64,000 nt of DNA from Isoetes taiwanensis. Its lineage: Eukaryota > Streptophyta > Lycopodiopsida > Isoetales > Isoetaceae. Location: assembly GCA_021234155.1 (NCBI GenBank), contig JAJEKV010000013.1:4524028-4588027 (forward strand). The letters run 5' to 3'. Below, piece after piece: positions 9,472 to 20,657 of the stretch (positions are counted from its first letter, which is position 1; each line of letters opens with the position of its first letter). The notes under the pieces are model-generated. The model was not told where the DNA came from, ran no database searches, and saw nothing but the letters and a program-made list of their open reading frames with translations. The position numbers and the translations under genes are program-made.

Positions 9472-9992
9472 AAGGTGACTAAATATATAGAAGACAAAAA
9501 CTTGTAACAAAAAAAAACTTTACTTTTTATTCATAGTGCGTAATGGTTACAATAGTTTGAACATCCTCATAAACGGTTACAATAGATAGACCGAGGGTAC
9601 TCATCACATCATCTTTCTAGACATCACCGCCTTCATCGGGGTTTCATCATCCGGGCTTCCGCCCTTTTTCTCGCTGGCCTAGGTTCAACCTCCTCGGCCC
9701 TTTCTTTTACCGCAACATCCTCGAGATGTATTTCTTCCGACACGCTGTTTCGTTTGTCCGGTCATTGGCATTGAGAGTCCGCCGGGTCACGCATACCATT
9801 AAGTCCTCAAGCGGATCTCCGTGATTATTTGGACACCGCCTTCAGATCAAACTCCTCTTCAGATCTTGCCGGCCGCTTGAGTCGCCCGAGAACATGTTCT
9901 TGTCTAAATCATCTTCGCATCGACAAAATGGGTACGTTGAATATCCTCATCAACATGGTTAGCGGCATTTACAAAGAAGCCGCCTTCCGTCC
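9472..9992. other. no gene seen
   Basis: An open plus frame from 9829 is mostly the left flank of the LINE and does not resemble a protein. On the minus strand this is sequence downstream of the hAT transposase stop. No terminal inverted repeat of the hAT element was found. Confidence 0.4.
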
Positions 9993-10040
9993 TCACTTTG
10001 TCATCGGGTTGTCCTCTTCCACTTCAGAATCTGCATCCAT

Positions 10041-10052
10041 GAAAGGAAACTG
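10041..10052. repeat. LINE target-site duplication, left copy
   Basis: GAAAGGAAACTG, identical to 12134-12145. Confidence 0.9.
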
Positions 10053-11060
10053 CAAGCCGAAATCTTCTGGTGGTTTAGGATGCAAAAATCTTTTCAGACA
10101 AGCACAAGCTCTTGCTGGGAAGTTTATATGGAAATCAATTCATGGGAATCCTTCTCCGGCCTGTAAATTCATCAGATATTGGATTAACCTGAGTCATCCT
10201 CATGGTCACCCCTCTATTCAGCACTTGCTCCCTCATTCTGCCTTCAATCAGTTGAGACCTGCCACTAATATTTCACCTCTTATGTGTAATCTTATCAAGG
10301 CTTGGAATGTTATCTCTCCTAACTTCCATTTTATTGCTAGGGAAAAGCTTCATGCAGATACTACAATCTTCTGAAATCCAATTTTAGTTGAGCAAAATTC
10401 TCCTGTTCTTGCCATCAAGCATCCTAGAATATATAAGAAGTGGTCTGAGGCTGGTTTCCTTTACCTTAAGGACTTGATTATTGATGGGAGAGTTATCTCT
10501 TGGACTAGACTGAAGGGTATGATTGGAGGTACATCATCCGATAAAAAATCTATGCTCTTATTAAACCCTTTCTCACAAACTTATCCCCAATCCTCGATAA
10601 ACCCGATTGGACTATAAAAGGAAAAGGAGTCTACAAAGTGAAGGATGTATATAATGCTATGTCCTCTAACATGGATAATTGCAAAGCCATGCTAAAATGG
10701 TCTATTTCTTATGATCATTTTAAGAGTCTTTTCCATAATGTTTGGAATTCTTATTGTCCTCCAAAAATTTCTTATTTTATCCGGGTTACTTGCTAATGGC
10801 GGTCTGAATAATCTGGTCTCTGCTTTCCAAAAGAAATCCTAACATCTCAAAGAAATTGCCCATTAAATTGTAATAATCTAGAAGACTTTTCTCATATTTT
10901 CTTTTTCGTAAGTTAGATGATTTTTTGAACTGGATTCTTTGCTAGATTTGGTATTGGGAATAATGGAGATCTTCTCTCCTTATTCAACATAATGATATGT
11001 TTACAAATTCAATCATTTACATAGCTTTATGGAATATTTGGAAAGCAAGAAATCGCGGTT
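10053..11060 (+). pseudogene. LINE reverse transcriptase C-terminus and zf-RVT region, broken
   Basis: The GGLG...N.AL.GKF.WK pattern in 10053-10374 is the conserved tail of plant L1-type ORF2. The frame stops at 10372, but coding continues immediately after in another reading (NPILVEQNSPVLAIKHPRIY). The zinc-binding zf-RVT block and the following LWNIWKARN stretch are in order. Catalytic RT motifs and the endonuclease lie in the missing 5' part, so this copy could never have been active after insertion. Confidence 0.8.
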
Positions 11061-12102
11061 ATATGGTCATAAGAATCCTTCTATCTTTTGGATTAAGATG
11101 CATTTTCAGTTTGACTTTGAGACTATTGCAAAATCAAGCTCATAAAAAGAAATTTGGTACTAACTTTGACAGAAATGGGAGGTCTTTGGGCAGTTTAGGG
11201 GACACTACAATTTATTTGCTTCAAATCTTAATGTTGTGGATTCTAATTTGTTTCTCAACCGATGATCCTAGAGTATCTTGAATTCCTCGCGTGGAGAGGG
11301 GGAGAAATAAATTCGACAGCAGCCCGATCTCCTTTCAAATGACTTCAACCGACCACATTATGAAGAATGACATTGCCTCCTCTATGGAACCTTTTCTCAT
11401 GAAAAAGGGCATAGGAGACACCGAAAGAAAGTGAAGATTTGTGGGCGAGCATTTTTTGCAGAGAGGTTGTGCAACTTCATTGCCTTTGGATGTTTCTGTC
11501 AATCAACAATTTCCTTCTTAATGAGACTCAACCGACTAGGTATGTAACCATGTACTATAACCACAAACTGTTGGCCGACCTCTATGGTTCTCTTCTTTTG
11601 CTCTTGGAAGGAAGAGACATGTTCCGTCTATGCTACCATAATAATTGGGCTCCCAATCATTATCTTTTCGGGACTACAGATGGATTCAATGCATACTTCA
11701 ATTCGTTTTTCTCATCCCAGACCTGATATATCCTTGTTGTTGGCCCATCCTCCAGGAAACACGTCTTTGCTCTTATTTGATTTAGTGCTGGCTTACCTTT
11801 TTGGTGGATTCAATTTTGGCAGGTTATCAGTTCTCTCTCAAGGTTCTCAAATTCTACACGGCATTGTAGAGGTTACAAAATTTTTCTATACTCCAAGAAT
11901 GGGAGTACCATCGGATCTTCTTAAGTGTAGCTGCTCATTATTCTGACTCATCCTTTTCACTGGATACAAACTCTTTTAAGTGTCTTGTTATTACTGTTAT
12001 TGGCTGATTCTGATACACTTTTTGGTATGCTTAGTTTAAGGGCATGCTATTACATTGTATCTCTGAGATTTTATAATTAATGACAAAACCAACTCTTACT
12101 TT

Positions 12103-12133
<31 letters not shown>
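10053..12133 (+). mobile_element. 5'-truncated L1-like LINE with poly(A) tail
   Basis: Bounded by a 12-bp duplication and ending in 30 A residues (12104-12133). It starts abruptly inside the reverse transcriptase C-terminal region (KPKSSGGLGCKNL), the usual result of incomplete target-primed reverse transcription. Downstream are FLYLKDLI.DGRVISW, a zf-RVT-like block (GVYKVKDVYNAM...VWNSYCPPKISYF near 10625-10790) and ALWNIWKARNR (about 11020-11060). Stops and frameshifts interrupt it. The 3' part after 11300 is non-coding. Confidence 0.9.
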
Positions 12134-12135
<2 letters not shown>

Positions 12136-12145
12136 AAGGAAACTG
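12134..12145. repeat. LINE target-site duplication, right copy
   Basis: GAAAGGAAACTG directly after the poly(A) tract. Confidence 0.9.
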
Positions 12146-12634
12146 TAGCTTATCAACTACGGCTGCACCACTGTTGCGATTCAAGAGCCGCCAGCAAGAA
12201 GTTATATACAAGTTTGTCAGCCTTCTTATGCAAGAGGCGATTTCGTGTCACACTATGTATGTACTTATAAGCACTCAAGTTCCTCTCACTTGCACTATTG
12301 GAGGATACCAAGGAGAGGATAGTCATTGCAAGGGCCTGTAACGTATCAGTAACCTGTCCATGGGCTTGCCACCATGCATAAGATTCCATATTTGGTTCCT
12401 TCTTCACTCTCCAGTGCATCATGAAGCTCTTCATCTGCCCACCTTCCACTTAAGTTCTGGTATTCAGTTAACTCGGCAATGAAAATTTTATAGTCCGAGC
12501 TGTTGGGGTAAAACATTTTTGCAACCTTCTTCAATGAACCCATCACTTCTTTATCTGTATGCTGGTCCATATCGTGGTTGTGTGGGTCTAAGGCATGTGC
12601 GCACTCCCGCTGTGGAAAAATCTTCTGGTCTCGT

Positions 12635-12832
12635 TAACCTGCAGTGAGATTCCGTGCTTTTATGCTTGAAATATTGCAGGTCCGGCAGCAAGCAGCAGCG
12701 TGGCGACATGCATGGCGGCAACAAACAACAACATCAATGGCAACGCCAGCATAGACGCCAGATTCCCTTCCTCTGCTTGCTTAGTTAATGCTCTGTTCTA
12801 GAGAGCAGATATCTGTAAATGCTCCATGTCCC
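12635..12832 (-). pseudogene. left-flank continuation of the ankyrin fragment
   Basis: Read on the minus strand from the insertion point of the large gypsy element, the sequence continues the ankyrin frame ending at 34836 as HGAFTDICSLEQSIN and then stops. Further on is an open, hydrophobic stretch (NLASMLALPLMLLFVAAMHV) in the same direction before the hAT remnant. The join across 22 kb of inserted DNA preserves frame, so this was the other side of the same repeat-protein fragment before the insertion. Confidence 0.55.
12828..12832. repeat. target-site duplication GTCCC, left copy
   Basis: Matches 34831-34835 next to the right LTR. Confidence 0.9.
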
Positions 12833-15290
12833 TGTTAGCCTAAAACCTGGAATTTTAGTCTAACCTCAAGGAAGCTCAAACAAAATGGTTAGGACCTCCA
12901 GATCACTTAGGGTGATCAATCCTTGACATATGAAGTGAGAAAAGTCATTTTGGAATATTGGTTTTTCCAAAATCACTAAAGTCCCTGAAACTGAAAAAAC
13001 TGTCAGAGCAAAAAATGGCCTTGCAGACACACCTTGTGAGATTTTTGAGATGTGATTGGTGGTATAGATGATCAACAAGCAAAGGAAACCGGGGGTGGAG
13101 ATTTGACTTGATTTGAATAGGGAAGGTTGAGAAAATGTAGGTCAAAGTCGGGTCAAAAAGTTGGCTGCTACAAAAACAGAGCCAAAATTTGCAGATGGAG
13201 TTTGATAAGGAATCTTGAGTTGGGATCTGTGGCAGCAACTTCAAAATAACCCCTAGATCATGTGCATAGGGTTTAAATAGCAAAAAGAGTTTTAGTTTCT
13301 TTGTAAGCAGCCGAGGCCTCGTGAAAAGAACAAACTCGGATGCTTATGAAAAAAAAGGTCTTTTTTATGTGTTTTCTTTGAATGTGTAGGTCTCTAAGGT
13401 TTTTATGAAGATGAAATGCAACTATCTGAAAAGAATATAGCTTGGAATAAATATTTTGGGTTTTGTTTTTAGTTTTTAGCTTTAAAAGCACAATGCGTGA
13501 TTACAAAAGATGAATATACAATGGTGACAACAACTTTCCGTGCAAAGACTATGCATTATAGAAATGTAACACAAGAAATTTGATAGTGTTAGCAAGGCAT
13601 TACCAAATTCAAACATATAATAGTGTTTGAAAGTAAAATCCAGGTCCTGTCTCGAGCCTTTAGTGAATCTCTAACTACCAATGAAGCCGAATGAAATGAT
13701 TTTTGAGTTGTAGTTGAAGTGCCTCAACCGCCGAACAAGTCACACCGGGACAGATCTTCAATCACGAAAGCAGAAAGTGAGCAAATTTTGAATAGAGCAG
13801 AGCAAGATAATATCGTAATATCAAAATGCGCCAAGATCACAGAGGTCTATCTCTCGAGGGGACGGCCGATTTGATCTGCTTTTCTTGGCTTAAGAACCGT
13901 TTCTTCCCAAAAGCTAGCTGGGTTGAGTGATTTGAGGCCCAAATTGAGCAATTTCTATCGAATCAAGTGCCACAAAGGATCCCCATGGTTTCGAAAAGGT
14001 TTAGGAGCTAATTTCGGGCTTAAAATTGGCGGGATTCAATCAAATTTAGGCAACTAATTGGCCGGATTTAAAGGTGTCCCCCTATTTCTTAGGGTTCATC
14101 AAAAATTTTAAGGGTGATATATCCCACAAAGCCAAGTGGTTTCAAGGCCTCCTCAGATATAAGGAATAATGCGGGCCCACTATTAAATTTATGCGTACAC
14201 GCAGAGGGGACACCCAGCCTGGTGTTCCGGCCCCCCCACTGGGCCGCCACGTGGAAAAATGGGGGTGACTCGAACTATGCGTAAATAGATAGGGTAGATA
14301 GGCTAGAATAGGTTTTTATTTTTTGGGCACGCATCCCAAGAATCCAATTTTGAAGGTCTTCCCAAGGGTTTTTTTTGAATTTTAAAAGACCAAGTTAGCT
14401 CTTTTTTTCCAAGCTTTCCATCTAGAGGGTTTTAGGTCAAAACTCGAAACATTTGAATTTTGGTCCCTTTTGACCCATGGTCAATGAATATTGCAACATA
14501 GGGATGGTGAAAAGTCATAGGAAAAAGATGGGAAAAGGGTGTAAATAGGCTATACTAGGGTTTAGGAAGATGAAATGAGAATGAAAAAAAAAAGCTTTCT
14601 TTGCCTTTGAAGGTTTTCAAGATCACTAGGGGACAATTCTCAAATGAAGGTGAGATCAATAAAAAATAAGTAGTAGAATGATGAGAAAAGGTCTCAAAAG
14701 TGGAAACAATGGTGAAGGAAAAGTTTTGAAGGCTCTTGGGATATAGAAAGGGAAATGTAAGATGAATGGAATGAAGAAGAGATGGGTACCTCTCAGAAAG
14801 CACTTGATCTTATCTCAAATTGTTTCTAGGGCTCAATTCATACCTCCTAGTGAAGATAGATTTGCTCAAAGCCTAAGGTCTTCCAAACTTTTATAAGGGT
14901 CTTCCAAACTTCAAGGCTAGAACAAGAGCAAATTTCACTTCTAGGGTAGCATCCTCATGTGTGTGACTTCAAACTTCTCAAGCAAGCTTCATAAGGTTTG
15001 AGCTTTGGTAAAATGTCTTGTGCCTCCTTGATAAACTTGCTATAGCCTTTGCCTGGTCTTCAAATCAAAGGAAAATGTTAAACTAATAGGAATGTGTCTA
15101 GAAAGGTGTTTTACCTCAAGGAAAAGACTAGGCCATAATAGGAGATCCCAAATGTCTTCCAATCTTGGTCAAATGTCTTCCAAACTCTGATGGGATCACA
15201 ATAGCCTGGAACTTTTCCTTGAAGGAAATATAAATGAAACAAAGGTTTTGATACATAGATGCTGGTCTATGTTGCCAAAAATGGGCAACA
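12833..15290 (-). repeat. 3' LTR of the outer gypsy element
   Basis: 2458 bp, begins TGTTAGCC and ends GGCAACA on the plus strand. It differs from the other LTR unusually often at CAG/CTG sites (see findings). Small open frames inside are shared by both LTRs and are not recognised as genes. Confidence 0.95.
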
Positions 15291-16475
15291 TCTCCTCAAA
15301 GGAAAGAATAGCTGGTCCCCCACCCTAACAAATGTAAATTTAGACTGAGGAACTTCAGATGCTGGTGCAAGTGACAGAGTGATGTAGAATGATGAAAGAG
15401 AGTGGCAATGAGTATGAGATGAACTCTGCTATGATGGAAATGTGGTGCAGAGCATTGTAGGGAATAAGAATAAAGGAATGGAAGGTTGAAATGGTATGAA
15501 GGGCAACCGATAGGCGATGGAAATGGAAGAGAAAAGAATGAACCCGTGATATGACAAGAAATCAAAGTTAGCATGAGTGCTAAACGAGATGTGGAAAAGT
15601 ATATATGGATAGCACTCTAGAACTCCAATGGAGAAGCAAGGTCTCATGAAGAATAAGCCAAGATGAAAAGCGATGAAATGTTTTGACAAATGGCCCCGCC
15701 ATGACAACATAGAACTCATTAATAGGTAATAATCAAAGTCTTTATCCCTTGTGGCCACATTCCTCGCAGCTAAACAAAAACACCATATTAAACCTCAAAG
15801 GAAATATGCTAGTCGAAGAAATATTAAAACCTCAACTTTGAAATTATAAACTAACCTATTCTAAGCTAGAACAAATGCTTATATAGAAGTGAAGAGGCTC
15901 AGCAGTGCATGCCGAGGCCAATATCTTTAAGGTGTTGAATATTAATGGGATTTGGCAGCTCTAATCCCGTACTCAAGATCTCGCCAACCTATAAGATGAG
16001 CAGCAAAGATCTCCTAGAATCTGATAAGGGCCTTCCTGTGGGTTTTCAAACTTTGAAAGCTTTCCTTCACCGCAAAGATTCCATTTTTTAAAACTAATTC
16101 CATAGGTGCAAACTTGTCCTCAGAAGTTTGTGAGAGCAGCCTTGAAAGTCGGCTGACTCTTAGCCTTCTTCAAAGAAATTGTAATTTCTCTGCAACAAAC
16201 CTTTCTTCATCTAATTTTAATGTAACTTCATACCCTGGCTTCAAGGCTTTAAAACTCCAACTCAAGCTTGAGTGCCATCCTTAGAGAAGGTATCTCTAAC
16301 TCGACCGAATAATGCCTTCTACTCCATATACTAAACTGAAAGGTGAGGCATTAGTAGCTGCTTTAGAAGTAATTCTATGAGCCCAAAGAGCATCATATAA
16401 TTTCAAGTGCCAATCCCTTTGGTTTTGGCAAACTGCTTTCTCGCAAAAATACCCTTAAGCACTTTGTTAGTAGAC
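15291..16475 (-). pseudogene. decayed 3' end of outer pol and polypurine tract
   Basis: Downstream of the integrase catalytic core on the minus strand. No intact frame. The integrase C-terminal domain is expected here, and only scattered similarity is visible. The last bases before the 3' LTR (TTTGAGGAGA, minus strand) are a plausible polypurine tract. Confidence 0.5.
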
Positions 16476-17079
16476 TCATTTTGGCCATTTCCTTTGAGGA
16501 TAATAGGCTGAGCTTTTCACATGCTTGATCTTGAGGCTTGAAACAAGGAAATTAATAACTTCATTAATAAAAGTAGAGCCTCTATCAGTCAAAATTTTAA
16601 AAGGAATGCCAAACCTAGAGCAAATATTCTCATGCAAAAATCTAGCAAAGAGTATGGGCATTTGCTTTCCTTAAAGGTGCCGCTTTGACCACTTAGTGAA
16701 TAGACCAGAGCCACAACAATGTATTCATGCCGGGCTGAGGATGGGGGATTGATAGGGCCAACATAGTCCAATCCCCAAACTTGAAATGGACCAGGGAGAC
16801 AATTCCCCAGAAGAGGAGCAGGATGCAAGATTCTTTTGCCAAAGATCTGGCATTGATGACAAGTCTTTATAATATCATAACAATTTTAAATAAATGAGGC
16901 CGTAAATAACCAGACCTCAATATTTTCTTGGCAGCTTGTGTTCGCTGCAAAATGACCACCACAAACACCTTTGTGATTTTCGCAAGTACTGTGGCAGCTT
17001 CATCTTCATCAACACATCTTAAGAGTACACCATCCCTATTTACCTTGCACAAGATGTCACCAACCAAGGAGTAAGTCAA
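16476..17079 (-). pseudogene. outer element integrase
   Basis: Minus-strand pieces in order: a zinc-binding (H2C2-type) neighbourhood at 17079-16867 with KILRSGYLRPHLFK, then 16828-16589 with WGLDYVGPINPP (first catalytic Asp), then 16661-16476 with FGIPFKILTDRGSTF (second Asp) and AYYPQRKW where the third motif begins. Frames overlap and shift, so the protein is broken. Integrases of this type join retroelement cDNA to host DNA. The sequence suits a plant Tat/Athila-like gypsy element rather than a chromovirus, but no phylogeny was done. Confidence 0.8.
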
Positions 17080-17363
17080 ACATTTTAACTTAAACTTGTA
17101 AGCTTGGCTTTTTGAAAATTCAGAAGGTATCTCCCGACATCAAGGAATCTCCTAATAGGTTGTTGCCAACCTTGAGCTGGTATAGTTGACAAGTCCTGTT
17201 CATTTACAACAAGGTTAGTCATTTCTTCTTCTTGTATCAACTCCTCATGTTCAAAGTAGGCAAAGCAGCAAGTATAAACTCGGGTTGTTCAATACATGAA
17301 TAATCTTTACCTTTAAATCATAAGATTGAAGCCTACAAGCCCACCTATGAAGTTTAGGTTTTT

Positions 17364-17810
17364 CTAATTTCTTACCATACAAAAAGGGCATGGGGTTCTG
17401 CTGCATGTAGATAGTGGCTTGGGATTTTTGTAAAGATGACCCTCGCTCTCGATCAAAAAGATGAGAGCAGCAAGACTTTCTATCTTAGCATACTTCTTCA
17501 GTTTGAGACCATTGTTTGCTTGCAAAAGCAATAGGGTGTCTATCCCGCAAAATGGCAACTCCAGCAGCTTTTTAGTGATAGTTATGTAAACTTTAAATGG
17601 TAATGAAAGGTCTGGAGTTTTTAAAAGTGTAGAATGGCAAATAGCCTCTATGATCCGCAAAAAGCTTTTTTTCACACTCATCACCCAAAACAACAGCCTA
17701 TATTTACTTTCTCTTTTACTAACTTGGCCTACTCTAGTCAACTTAGAGATAGGACTAATAAGGTGAGAGAAATTAGGCACATACACTCTTAAGAAAGAGG
17801 TCATTCCCAT
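17364..17810 (-). pseudogene. outer element RT connection and native RNase H region
   Basis: Begins GMTSFLRVYVPNFSHLISPISKL, the usual stretch between RT and RNase H. It continues through a decayed RNase H (LPFKVYITITKK, where the family has a D-x-S motif, and later KKYAKIESLAALIF). An acceptable RNase H active site cannot be seen because of a frameshift near 17560. The position is directly 3' of RT, as in ordinary gypsy elements. Confidence 0.65.
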
Positions 17811-17899
17811 AAATCCCTTGACTTCTTTAATTGTCCCGGTGTTTGAAGCTTTTTTAAAGCTATGATCTTTCTTCAGCTACTTGAAGGCCTTTAGCGTAA

Positions 17900-18400
17900 A
17901 ACCTCATGGCCTAAGAGCTGGCCTTTGGATGCCAAAAGATGCACTTCTTTGGGTTTAGATTAACTCCAGTTTGTCTCAAGACAATGTAAATATCCTTGTT
18001 AGCTCAAATATGATCACTTGTACCAAAGTACCTAAGCATAAATCATCAAGATAAACTCGAATTGCTCAGAGTCATGTTTGCAAAGACAAGATCCATAGCT
18101 CTCTCTCGAAATGTAGCAGGGGTATTCATTAAGCCAAAAGGCATCCTTTTCATTGCATAAGTTCCCCATGGAGTAATGAAGGATGTCTTTGGTTGATCTT
18201 CCTTTTTGATGCTAATCTGATTAAAACCAGAGAAACCATCCAAAATGAGTACATAGACTTGCCCAAACGTGATAAAGTATTTCTTCCAAAAAGGCAAAGG
18301 GTAACAATCTTTGACAGTAGCTTTATTTAGATCTCTATAATCCACACATATTCTTAGAGAACCATTCTTTTTAGAATCGAACAATACAAGAAACCCAAGA
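17900..18400 (-). pseudogene. outer element reverse transcriptase
   Basis: GSLRICVDYRDLNKATVKDCYPLP, then LILDGFSGFNQISI (first catalytic Asp), then TPWGTYAMKRMPFGLMNTPATF are in one minus-strand frame. The YLDD catalytic box is present at 18053-18042, but in another frame, so at least one frameshift separates it. The motif order and spacing are canonical for Ty3/gypsy RT. Confidence 0.85.
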
Positions 18401-18795
18401 AGGGTTCACAATGTCAACTATCAAACCCGACTCTGATTTTGAATAATTCCCGCTTGATAAGATCTAAAAGTGAGGAATTAATTCTTCTCAATCTCTGCAT
18501 GACAGGTTTAGTATCTTCATTTTAACTTTTATCTCAAACTCACAAATGCTCCTATCAACCCTTTCAATTCTGAATATTCCCATGCAAAAAACATCCACCC
18601 AATCTTCAAAGTACTTAATCATTTTACCTTTGCAATCTTCATCATATAGATCTCCCATTTGCAAAGTCCTCGACATACCTCCTTTGTGCACTTCAAGTTC
18701 TTTTGTGTGATTCCTCTTGTGCTAGGTTGATGGTCAAGATAGGATGAAACTGAGAGAGTTCATCTTCATCTAGGACATCTTCCTTGATAGCTCCC

Positions 18796-19424
18796 TCAGA
18801 GAGATGCTCTAAGAGTGTTTTCCCAAGCACAAAGAATCAGCCTCAAAGTTTTAGACCTTGGAATATGATAAATTTCCCAATGATCAAAAAAAGTTAGCAA
18901 TTCTCGAGCTTGTGTGTTCAGATCCTCCATATCTTGATGTTTTGTTTGGTATTCTCCCAAAATCTGTTTGCAAACAAGTTGTGAGTCTCCATAGATAACA
19001 ATATGGGAAATATTCATGAACCTTGCTTCCTGTAGGCCTGCAATGAGGGCCCTATATTCTGCTGCATTAGAAGAAATATTAGGATGAATTCTCCCTATCT
19101 TAGTCATCAGCTTAAGATCTCGTGATCCTTCGTAATAGCAAAGCCAGAAGAAGCAATCCCTAATTTCTTAGACATACCTCCATCAAACCAAAGGTAGGCC
19201 TTGTTTTCTTTTGGATCAGGGAACTCTACATGAGCAAAGTTGATAACTTCTGCATTTATATCAACATCTAGACCTAAACTGTAAACTCCTAACTCTTCTT
19301 CCTGCAAGATATCCACATCTATGAATCTAATGTTAGCGTAGGGTGGGGTTTGGTTTACCAGGTTTAATGGAAGTTGCTCCATTTGAAATAGTGCAAATAC
19401 CTTCGCACCATATAGGCCTAGCAT
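18796..19424 (-). pseudogene. additional archaeal-type RNase H, placed before RT
   Basis: Two minus-strand frames, 19424-19107 and 19107-18796, give AYLWFDGGMSKK, then SSNAAEYRALIAGLQEARF, then HIVIYGDSQLVCKQILGEYQ and WEIYHIPRSKT. After a frameshift comes EADSLCLGK. These are the D, E, D, D active-site contexts of the RVT_3/aRNH type of RNase H found in plant Tat-like elements, where the fourth Asp sits in N-x-x-AD-x-L. Here it lies between protease and RT, not after the native RNase H. All four acidic positions are visible, although in more than one frame. Confidence 0.75.
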
Positions 19425-19687
19425 CTACCTGTTTTCATCCACCTTCTTCCCAGTAATAAATCATAAATGTTAGCATGATTAACATTCTCAAAGTCAACAA
19501 CCACAAATGTAGCTAAGACAATGATTCCCCTCAGATAATCGCACACATTTCTCACCACTCCCTTTGGTACTACCTTAGCATTGGAAAAGGATTTTAGAAC
19601 AATAGAAGTGTTGTCTTCTACTTTGAGATTCAGTGTTTTCATAACATGATAAGGCATGACATTTAGGGAGGAACCTCCATCCAACAA
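19418..19687 (-). pseudogene. outer element aspartic protease
   Basis: LDGGSSLNVMPYHVM is the retropepsin active-site motif in the form common in plant gypsy elements, and LLLGRRWM is the C-terminal counterpart of ILG-x-x-W. The upstream frame reads SHLDKVLLDGGSS. The 5' part of this gene ends at the nested element (20026). It processes the polyprotein in active elements, and here the surrounding gene is broken. Confidence 0.75.
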
Positions 19688-20025
19688 AACCTTATCTAAA
19701 TGGGAGGTACCTATAGTAGCACTACAAATAAAAGCACCCGGATCTTCAAGGTGCTCAGTAAGGCTACTGTAAATGTTGTTGCAAGTTTCTCAAGCAGCAA
19801 TTTCTTCAACATTTTGGGTATTCTTGATGAGCTTTTCCCTGTATGATGGTGCAATCCTTAGTAAAGTTAGTAAGTCTACAAGAACCTTGGAGTTTTTCAT
19901 AAGCAATTCAAATTCATCAAGCTCGTAATCTTCTCGCTTATACCTTTGAACGTGGGGAGGAGCTATATCCCCGAGGGTTTGGCTGAAATGTTACCTTAGG
20001 AGCTACACCGGTGGGACAGAACTTG

Positions 20026-20030
20026 CAGAT
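20026..20030. repeat. target-site duplication CAGAT, left copy
   Basis: Matches 31127-31131. Confidence 0.95.
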
Positions 20031-20609
20031 TGTTAGTCCCGCGGCCTCCCTGGTATGTGACTATTCATGCATACCATGCACCAGGTCAAGCTCAAGGATC
20101 TCCCTACTCCACGGGTCGACATCCAAGGCTCAGCAGAAGACCAGCCAGACCACGCAATCAAAGCCTGGTGGCTGTCAACAAGAGGCATTTCGGACAAGTG
20201 ACGGCCCGTCACCGCCCGCCAAAGCATCGGCGTGATTCTAGGCACTTCAAGAGGCACCGCCAACATTTCCGCAGAATCGGGCCTCCTTCCGTGAGTCGGC
20301 ACCGATCAGCCAGAGTGTCTATATTGGGCCCAAGGCCATTGTACTATATATATGAGTAGAGTTAGCACATAAGTTTTTAGATGAGTTTTGAGTCTTGTCT
20401 CCTTTCCGTTTTCTCTCTATTGTGAGAGCTCATGTATTTTCATCATTGATATCAAGGCTTTATCATCTTTCTCTCATTTGTTCTGCTTTTTTTCTTCTTT
20501 TTTTCTCTTCTTGCAAATCCAGAACATAGTCCCCCTGACTCTCCTCGTTAGATCCACGGGTCCTCACAGAGGGCCGCCTTCCAGAGTTCCCCAACCCGCA
20601 CCCCAAACA
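20031..20609 (+). repeat. 5' LTR of the inner gypsy element
   Basis: 579 bp with TG...CA ends and a strong TATA-like stretch at 20343-20356. Confidence 0.95.
20343..20356 (+). promoter_or_regulatory. LTR TATA box
   Basis: ACTATATATATGAG, repeated at the same place in the other LTR. It is followed by a long pyrimidine-rich stretch. Confidence 0.6.
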
Positions 20610-20657
20610 CTATCGCCACGGCTGGGTCGATTTTATCCTACTTTCTTTTCGGCCGCC

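Larger units (their letters stand above)
9993..12630 (-). pseudogene. hAT transposase, C-terminal part, interrupted by a LINE
   Basis: On the minus strand, coding from about 12630 gives ECAHALDP (the hAT A-x-x-L-P signature), then KVAKMFYPNSSDYK, then the dimerisation region WWQAHGQ...LQALAMTILSLV SSNSASERN...RNRL...DKLVYNFLL. Near 12160 a frameshift leads into AAVVDKLQ. That frame is cut by the LINE at 12146 and resumes at 10052 with an acidic tail, DADSEVEEDNP, stopping at 9993. The 12-bp duplication explains the join. hAT transposases cut and paste DNA with 8-bp target duplications. This one is missing the BED finger and catalytic N-terminal parts and carries frameshifts, so it is dead. 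Confidence 0.8.

Noticed and set aside
12866-13491. Small minus-strand frames repeated at 32417-32629
   Set aside because: They are part of the outer LTR and duplicated with it. No protein similarity.
15296-15758. Minus-strand frames of 92 and 109 codons
   Set aside because: They fall downstream of integrase in the outer element, with low-complexity composition and no motif.
20610-20640. Primer-binding site of the inner element
   Set aside because: The bases after the 5' LTR (CTATCGCCACGGCTGGGTCG) do not match a tRNA 3' end that I can recognise.
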